Shown: positions 59,140 to 64,000 of the stretch, one piece after another
How positions within the stretch are numbered: the first letter of the stretch is position 1
Layout of the letters: every line of letters begins with the position of its first letter
Source of the DNA: Mayfieldus sp038040285
GTDB lineage: Bacteria > Actinomycetota > Thermoleophilia > Solirubrobacterales > 70-9
Length of the DNA stretch: 64,000 nucleotides
NCBI GenBank assembly: GCA_038040285.1
Contig: JBBPIN010000006.1
Span: 1-64,000, forward strand
Direction of reading: 5' to 3'
The notes under the pieces: model-generated
Databases searched by the model: none
Told to the model about the DNA's origin: nothing
The model's input: the letters and a program-made list of their open reading frames with translations, nothing else
Position numbers and translations under genes: made by a program

Positions 59140-59640
59140 ATGATCGATCGACGCCGTACCTCGATCCTTGCCCTAGCCCTGCTCGCGGGCGTGCTGTTTG
59201 CCGCAACGGTCGCCAGCGCCGCTCAGGCGGTGCCGCCGACGCGTGAGACGGAGCCGCCGTTCAACATCGACAACAGCTCGCTGTTCTGCGGTTTCCCGCT
59301 GCGAGTCGAGACGCTGCGGAACAACGTGAAGATCACAACGTTCAGCGACGGCCGCCAGCTCGTCACCGGCAGCCACACGAGCCGTCTCACCAATCTCTCC
59401 TCCGGCAAATCGCTGGTGCTCACGGACGCCGGCAATGTGATCACGAACCCGGAGCAGACAGCCGAAAGCTTGACCGGGAGGTTGGTCCTCTTCCTCTTCC
59501 CTGGCGAGCCGTTCGGGCCGGGCGCGTGGTTGTTTGTCGGTCGGGCGGTCGCTACCTTCGCCGAGCCTGGCGGCTTCCTTTACTCGGATCTTGACCTCAA
59601 GGGGACGCGTGTCGACCTCTGCGCCGCGCTTCGCGGGTAG
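59140..59640 (+). CDS. Secreted protein of unknown function
   Basis: 166 residues. A signal peptide (ILALALLAGVLFAATVASAA) with likely cleavage after AQA. The mature part is beta-rich: FCGFPLRVETLRNNVKITTF, LVTGSHTSRLTNLSSGKSLV and a final VDLCAALRG. One Cys near each end of the mature chain may form a disulfide. Similar exported proteins are common in Thermoleophilia. No ribosome-binding site stands out. Confidence 0.65.
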   Translation: MIDRRRTSILALALLAGVLFAATVASAAQAVPPTRETEPPFNIDNSSLFCGFPLRVETLRNNVKITTFSDGRQLVTGSHTSRLTNLSSGKSLVLTDAGNVITNPEQTAESLTGRLVLFLFPGEPFGPGAWLFVGRAVATFAEPGGFLYSDLDLKGTRVDLCAALRG

Positions 59641-59689
59641 ACCGCAACACGACTCCAGAGTTCCGACCGAACTCGAATCGCTTACCCAT

Positions 59690-59738
59690 GCGCAGTATCT
59701 CGCTCTGGCTTGCGGGCCGCCAGCGCCACGGCTTCCAC
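59690..59738 (-). pseudogene. Fossil SnoaL promoter block
   Basis: On the minus strand GTGGCGCTGGCGGCCCGCA, then GAGCGAGATACTGCGC and ATGGG. It matches the promoter before 24714 but leads into non-SnoaL sequence. Upstream of it lies repeat family 3 copy ii. Confidence 0.5.
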
Positions 59739-59828
59739 GAGTACCACCCTTCTTCCATAGGGCTGGCGCTGCCACCCTTGCTCGTGGGGATTTCCAGCCG
59801 CTAGAAATGTCTAGGGAACCTTGCCACG
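59739..59828 (+). repeat. Repeat family 3, copy ii
   Basis: GAGTACCACCCTTCTTCCAT, TTGCTCGTGGGGATTTCCAG and TAGAAATGTCTAGGG parallel copy i. Lies between the fossil promoter and the SnoaL pseudogene. Confidence 0.6.
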
Positions 59829-59829
59829 C

Positions 59830-60140
59830 CTACTCCCGCAGCCCGGCGGCTTCGAGGGCCTCATCGCGGTCAGTCAAGTCCTCCAGCCGTATCACCAACC
59901 CACGCCGCAAGGTGACGACCTGAAACAAAAGGTTGATTGACGGGGACCCCGCTAGACGTGCCATGCCCCGTGTAGTGACCAGCGGTGAGAAGCCGGTCGC
60001 CGAAGTCGATGACTTCCTCGGTTTCGAGCTTGAAATCTTCCATTGCCTCGATCACCGCCTCCCAGACTCGGAGATAGCCCTCATGGCCGCGATGCACCCC
60101 AAGCAGATCGGGGGGAACGAAGCCACCAACGGGGCTTCTG
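59830..60140 (-). pseudogene. SnoaL pseudogene, truncated and frameshifted
   Basis: Reads VGGFVPPDLLGVHRGHEGYL, RVWEAVIEAMEDFKLETEEV and IDFGDRLLTAGHYTGHGTSS in frame, then shifts near 59925 and ends EALEAAGLRE. It is the relative of the gene at 54373 with the first half missing; homology stops at about 60140. Confidence 0.75.
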
Positions 60141-60216
60141 GGCCGCGATCGGCGGCCTGCTTGTTCGTCGGTGTCCTGGCGCTCAGACGCAGACGCCGCT
60201 CGGGGCGGGGGCGGGC

Positions 60217-61449
60217 TTGAGCCCGGACGAGCGTCTGGACGCGGCGATCATCGGCGCGGGCTTCGCCGGGTTGGCGCTCGCCTGCCACCTTGCCGGGCAA
60301 GGGCGCGCGGCGTGTGTCCTCGAACGGCGGCCCAGCGTTCCGAGCGGCGGGTCGGCGATCCTGCTCCAGCCAAATGGACTCACGGCACTCGAGCGGCTGG
60401 GTGTTCTCGAGCCGACCCTGGCCGCCGGCTCACGCATCGACCGGATCAGCCTGCGCGACCTCCGGGACCGAGAGCTCGCCTCGTACGACTATGGGGAGCT
60501 GCGTCATCGTCACCCGTTCATGGTGGCGATCCGGCGGGTCGACGTGCTCGGCATCCTCGCGGCCCGCATCGCTCATCTCGGGGGCACCGCGCCGCGCACG
60601 GGATGCGCGTTTGCCGTCCTCGTCCGCGAGGGTGACCGCGTCTGCGGTCTTCGCTATCGCGATGCCGGCGGCCATGAGCACGAGCTGCGAAGCGCCTGCG
60701 TGGTCGGAGCCGATGGAGCTGGATCGAGCGTCCGGGCCGCGCTCGGGATCTCAGCGGCGAGGCTCTCCCGCCCCGACCGCTACGTAGCCGGCTTCGGTCG
60801 GCTGCCGCCCCAGGCTACGCCGAACGAGCAGGTCATCTACTGCGGCCCCGGCTTCGGAAACGGGGTCGTGCCGTTGCGTGGGCAGGCGCTCTTGTGGGAC
60901 CACGTGACCGAGCAGAACCGCTCCGCCGTCGAGGCGCAGGACATCGACAACTGGCGGGCGATCTACCGACGGCGAGTGCCGGGAGGCGCCGACATCACAG
61001 ATGAGATTGTGTCTTGGGACGAGCTGATCGTCTTCAGCGTGCGGGCGCAGCTGGCATGCAGGCGCACGGCCGAAGGCGCCGCGTTGGCCGGCGACGCGGC
61101 CGCCACCGTGCACCCACATACCGCCCAGGGCGCGAACCTGGCGCTGGAGGATGCGGTCACGCTCGGCGACCTGCTCTCGGAACGGCGTTCGCTCGACCCG
61201 GTCGCGCGGGCCGAGCTCGGGCACTACGAGCGCCGCCGGCAGCGCAAGGCCTTGGGGTACGTGCTCTGGTCGCGGGTCGCTGCCGGAAACATCGACGCCC
61301 CCAACGCTGCCTGGCGGGCAATGCGAAGAGCCGGCCACTACTCGAGCCGGATTCCCCGGCTGCGACGTGCGGCAGTCCGCTGGCCGGCGGGAGTAGTGGG
61401 GGATACGGCGCCGGATCTGCGTAAGCAGAGCGCCGGTGTCATGCGGTAG
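60217..61449 (+). CDS. FAD-dependent monooxygenase (class A aromatic hydroxylase type)
   Basis: 410 residues from TTG 60217; the open frame upstream overlaps the SnoaL pseudogene. FAD-binding GxGxxG in AAIIGAGFAGLALACHLAGQ, ribose/pyrophosphate motif in VVGADGAGSSVRAALG, and the GD motif in ALAGDAAATVHPHTAQGANL. Typical of NADPH-dependent hydroxylases acting on aromatic or polyketide substrates; with so many SnoaL proteins nearby, a shared role in natural-product chemistry is possible, but no biosynthetic core gene is present. Confidence 0.87.
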   Translation: MSPDERLDAAIIGAGFAGLALACHLAGQGRAACVLERRPSVPSGGSAILLQPNGLTALERLGVLEPTLAAGSRIDRISLRDLRDRELASYDYGELRHRHPFMVAIRRVDVLGILAARIAHLGGTAPRTGCAFAVLVREGDRVCGLRYRDAGGHEHELRSACVVGADGAGSSVRAALGISAARLSRPDRYVAGFGRLPPQATPNEQVIYCGPGFGNGVVPLRGQALLWDHVTEQNRSAVEAQDIDNWRAIYRRRVPGGADITDEIVSWDELIVFSVRAQLACRRTAEGAALAGDAAATVHPHTAQGANLALEDAVTLGDLLSERRSLDPVARAELGHYERRRQRKALGYVLWSRVAAGNIDAPNAAWRAMRRAGHYSSRIPRLRRAAVRWPAGVVGDTAPDLRKQSAGVMR

Positions 61450-61759
61450 CTGCTCTCCGCGCGGAAGCGACGGTTCACACGTGATCCCGCTGTCCTTGCG
61501 TATGGAAAGCAGAAGCGCCCTGAGTCGACGCGGCCAGGTGGGGAGGTGGCGCGGTGTCACCACCCTGCCGCTCGATCGGAGGGTACGGATGGGGACACCG
61601 GCAGGCACAATCCGGGCGATAAGACGGCATCTGGACTCCGAGGCTCGGACCGCCATCTCCAGCTTGCATCGAACGCGCCGGCGGTTCAGCTCCTCCTAGG
61701 CGGAGGCTGGCGGGACGCTTATCAAGCGCCAGCTCCCGCCGCGAGGGTAGGCTCATCAT
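61450..61759. other. Intergenic stretch after the monooxygenase
   Basis: No supported gene, RNA or repeat. Short open frames on both strands lack ribosome-binding sites and protein-like composition. Confidence 0.4.
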
Positions 61760-62194
61760 GTGAGGGCACGTTCGCCGCTCTTCTGGATTCTGCTCATGCT
61801 GGTCATCGGAGGGGTTGGCTTGGCCCTCGATAAGGGCTTCACCGACGACACTCCGCCCTACGAGGAGCCGCCGATCGCCTCAATCGGCCTCTTGCTGTTT
61901 CTTCTCTGCGGCTGTGCTTTCGTGGTCTTCTGCACGGTGGCGCTGGTTCGTCTCTTGCGCGGTCCCGCGAGCGTCGCCCTGACTCCAGCGGTGACCGGAC
62001 GCGCCCTCGGAGTGACGATCGTCTTAGGCCTCGTCGTTTTCGCCGCTACCCAGGTCTTGTACTGGGAGGACGTGGACGTGAGTGACGGCGTCAACACCCT
62101 CGTCTTCCTGCTCTCGGTTGCCTCCGCGGTCGCACTGCTCGTGCTGACGGTGAGGGCTATCAGGAACCGGCCACCGTCGTCTCGGCCTACTTGA
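61760..62194 (+). CDS. Four-helix membrane protein
   Basis: 144 residues from GTG 61760. Spans: LFWILLMLVIGGVGLALD, SIGLLLFLLCGCAFVVFCTV, LGVTIVLGLVVFAATQVLYW and TLVFLLSVASAVALLVLTVR. Acidic loop FTDDTPPYEEPP after the first helix. No family recognised. Confidence 0.65.
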   Translation: MRARSPLFWILLMLVIGGVGLALDKGFTDDTPPYEEPPIASIGLLLFLLCGCAFVVFCTVALVRLLRGPASVALTPAVTGRALGVTIVLGLVVFAATQVLYWEDVDVSDGVNTLVFLLSVASAVALLVLTVRAIRNRPPSSRPT

Positions 62195-62277
62195 TCGGTC
62201 GCATCGGATAGCTCGCGCCGGGCTCTCCTCTATTCCGAGACCGGTGGTCGACCAGCGGCAACGAATCCGAGGTTCGC

Positions 62278-62676
62278 CTACGCCCGCACGCCAGCGAACT
62301 CCAAGGCCTGTGCCCGGTCGAAGTAGCCATCGACGCGGACCACCTTTCCGCCGCGGAAGGTCCAGACGCCCGCCTGATGCATCTCGACTTCTGCACCGCT
62401 GCCTTTGCCGCGTCCGACCACCCGATACCAGATCACCACCCGCTCGCCGGCGTCGATGAATTCCTCCGCGTAAATCCGGATTTCCTCGAACATCTCCTGA
62501 CCCTTCTCGAGGGCGGCCCGCAGGCCTGCATGGCCGTAAAGGACCTGAGCATCGGGGAGCTCCCTGGGCTCGTGCACCTCAACGTCCGGATGGACATCCT
62601 GCAGGACCGCTTCCCAGTCTCCTTGCTGGAACGCCTCGAAGCCCCGCCGGAGGGCGTCGACATGCTGCTGGGACAT
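62278..62676 (-). CDS. SnoaL/NTF2-like protein
   Basis: 132 residues: MSQQHVDALRRGFEAFQQGD, VHPDVEVHEPRELPDAQVLY, GERVVIWYRVVGRGKGSGAE and the ending QALEFAGVRA, a weak form of the family tail. Start ATG 62676 is 11 nt after a GATACT hexamer, so it too looks leaderless. Standing alone between the membrane protein and the tRNA remnant. Confidence 0.85.
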   Translation of the reverse strand: MSQQHVDALRRGFEAFQQGDWEAVLQDVHPDVEVHEPRELPDAQVLYGHAGLRAALEKGQEMFEEIRIYAEEFIDAGERVVIWYRVVGRGKGSGAEVEMHQAGVWTFRGGKVVRVDGYFDRAQALEFAGVRA

Positions 62677-62693
62677 CAGGCCAGCCAGTATCC
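62677..62693 (-). promoter_or_regulatory. Leaderless-type promoter of SnoaL gene
   Basis: GATACT at 62693-62688 on the minus strand, 11 nt before the ATG at 62676. Confidence 0.5.
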
Positions 62694-62835
62694 CGCGATC
62701 TGGCTACTCCCGTCGCTCCGTCCGGCGACACCCCCGATCCGCCTCAGGGATTTGCAACTTCGCTGGCCGTCCCTGTAAGAACGGTGGGCAACCCGCAGGG
62801 TCGCGGCCAAGAAGGGCAATGCTTGCTTGGCCTAG

Positions 62836-62890
62836 TCGGGGCGCCCAGATTTGAACCTGCCACCTCGTGCCTGTGATCCAGGCGTGCGGG
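62836..62890 (-). pseudogene. Degraded tRNA 3' part, tRNA-Pro-like
   Basis: On the minus strand GGCAGGTTCAAATCTGGGCG followed by CCCCGA resembles the T arm and acceptor of tRNA-Pro (CGGGGYG acceptor), but two T-stem pairs are broken and no 5' half is present. It may mark an old insertion point beside the IS110 copy. Confidence 0.35.
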
Positions 62891-63060
62891 CGCTCGATGC
62901 TGTCGGCTCCTGCTTCGGACGACCACCGGAAGCGAGGTCACCCGTGACGCCGTGCAGATCCTCGCTTCTGCTTCGCGCGACGGATGAAAATCAACCCCCC
63001 GCCACGCGGAGCACCTCCAATTTGCGAGAGTTCTCCATGGGCGTCGGCTATGACGACGAG

Positions 63061-64000
63061 CTAAAGCGCAGGTCCTGGGGCTGATTCCTGCCGCGCTGCT
63101 GAAGACGCGCGCCCCGATGTCGCACCGGCGCCCTTTTTCTTCTGCCCGCGCTGCCAGTCGGCGACCGTGCGCTTGTAGGCGACCTCGCCCTGGGCGGCGA
63201 GTGCGCGCTCTGCGGTTCGCATCGCCGCGTTGGTCGCCCAGAGCCCGGGCTCGACCTCGCCCTTGGGATGGCCCGCCAAGAGCTCCAGCCGCCGCAGCTT
63301 CTTGCGGGTGAGGGTGGGCTGCGCGTAGGCGTAGTCCTCCTCGCGGCTCAGCAGGCACCAGAACAAACAGGCGAGCTTTCGCGAGGCGGCGACGATCGCC
63401 ACCTGGTGGCCGCGGCGGGCCCTGATCCGCTCATAGAAGGCGCGGATCGGGCCCGGGTTTCGCACCGCGCTCCACGATGCCTCGACCAGGGCGTGGCGCG
63501 CCGATGCAGAGCCCTGCTTTGAGATCCGCCCCCGACTCGCGGCGCTGAGGCCCGACTGGCGGACCCTGGGATCGAGCCCCAGGTAGCCGACCAGCTTCTG
63601 GCGGGTTGGGAACCGGCCGATCTCACCGATCGCCGCCATGAAGGTGGCCGCGGTGATCGCGTTCACCCCCGGCACCGTCATCAGCCGGCGGATCTCGGCC
63701 GAGCCGAGCGCCTCGGCGGCAATCACCCGCTCGATCTGGGCGATCTCTGCTTCGCAGAAGTCGAGCTGGCGCAGGCATCCCTCGACGGTCTCTCGCTCCT
63801 CGGCGGGAAGCTCGACGGCCTCGAGCCAGCGGCGGCCCTTGACGCCGAAGAGATCTGAGATCGGCGGCTTTGGGATCAGCCTGCGCATCAGCGCAGCGTG
63901 GATCTCGTTCTTGGCCTTGGTCTTTACCCGGACCAGCTGTGAGCGGCGTCCAAGCCGCCGGCGCATCGCCCGGGTGGGCTGATCGGGCACCCAGACCGAA
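63061..64000 (-). CDS. IS110-family transposase, N-terminus outside window
   Basis: The frame enters from the right edge and is open for 313 codons. It shows VWVPDQPTRAMRRRLGRRSQ, then RTKAKNEIHAALMRRL-like sequence (VKTKAKNEIHAALMRRLIP) and the transposase_20 domain LMTVPGVNAITAATFMAAIG with YLGLDPRVRQSG and the conserved Ser region KQGSASARHALVEASW. The DEDD catalytic half is beyond the window. These elements insert with guide RNA from the element ends (bridge RNA, known for IS110/IS621). The C-terminus is Lys/Ala-rich and seems complete. Confidence 0.9.
   Translation of the reverse strand, partial: SVWVPDQPTRAMRRRLGRRSQLVRVKTKAKNEIHAALMRRLIPKPPISDLFGVKGRRWLEAVELPAEERETVEGCLRQLDFCEAEIAQIERVIAAEALGSAEIRRLMTVPGVNAITAATFMAAIGEIGRFPTRQKLVGYLGLDPRVRQSGLSAASRGRISKQGSASARHALVEASWSAVRNPGPIRAFYERIRARRGHQVAIVAASRKLACLFWCLLSREEDYAYAQPTLTRKKLRRLELLAGHPKGEVEPGLWATNAAMRTAERALAAQGEVAYKRTVADWQRGQKKKGAGATSGRASSAARQESAPGPAL

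Noticed and set aside
53968..62676. Polyketide biosynthesis cluster suggested by many SnoaL genes and an FAD monooxygenase
   Set aside because: No ketosynthase, acyl carrier protein, ketoreductase or other core biosynthetic gene is present; SnoaL folds are used for many other roles.
62858..62900. Complete tRNA-His or tRNA-Val at the window's right end
   Set aside because: Anticodon stem cannot be formed with a 7-nt loop, T stem is broken, and there is no 5' half.

Overview
The window is a 64 kb piece of a very GC-rich actinobacterial chromosome, most likely class Thermoleophilia (Solirubrobacterales-like). This rests on gene order (tlyA, NAD kinase, recN, steA, steB, MraY-like transferase, pyrG, NUDIX, xerD), many GTG/TTG starts, and a large family of small SnoaL-like proteins that begin MS(E/Q)EN and end EALEAAGLRE. 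It looks like a scaffolded draft or metagenome assembly: there are two N runs (33609-33708 and 38624-38634), and both look like artefacts.

Layout. 1-13.2 kb is mostly housekeeping and metabolism: a partial yebC, the operon pdxS-pdxT-M29 aminopeptidase, an RpiR-type regulator, cytochrome bd oxidase (cydAB plus a small membrane partner), a cupin and an NAD-dependent formate dehydrogenase. 13.2-25.7 kb is an accessory region made of four modules stacked head to tail at one tRNA gene with anticodon CAT. It carries two sulfatases and a hydrolase; an MMPL exporter with a two-component system; and SnoaL genes with a HicAB toxin-antitoxin pair. 25.7-53.8 kb is again core: redox lipoprotein and Hpt protein, SDR, glycosyltransferase, tRNA-Asn, an HNH protein behind a LexA-type box, dnaG-dgt, recO, mutM, xerD, NUDIX, M20 peptidase, a DUF1326/DUF2182 pair, pyrG, steAB, recN, a frameshifted MFS pump, NAD kinase and tlyA. 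53.8-64 kb is a second accessory region: six SnoaL genes plus SnoaL fossils, two further repeat families, a possible MITE, an FAD monooxygenase, small membrane proteins, a degraded tRNA 3' end and a partial IS110 transposase.

The most unusual thing is the tRNA-CAT array. On the minus strand it starts with a 5' tRNA half (25705-25745) and ends with three matching 3' halves (23234, 17814, 13205). Each module boundary is cut at the anticodon loop and followed by a conserved arm of about 110 bp carrying repeats of GGGACGAAG. The 5' half and a 3' half rejoin into a perfect 74-nt tRNA. The two modules nearest the 5' half each bring a complete replacement tRNA next to their end. No integrase gene lies in the array. 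The simplest reading is serial insertion of four integrase-less (or integrase-stripped) elements into one tRNA gene. A second, tRNA-independent repeat family (53.8, 55.8 and 57.7 kb) brackets further SnoaL genes.

Several SnoaL genes share a nearly constant upstream block (GATACT about 9-11 nt before the start codon, implying leaderless mRNAs) and a constant 3' coding tail with very different middles. This suggests the family spreads and recombines as cassettes.
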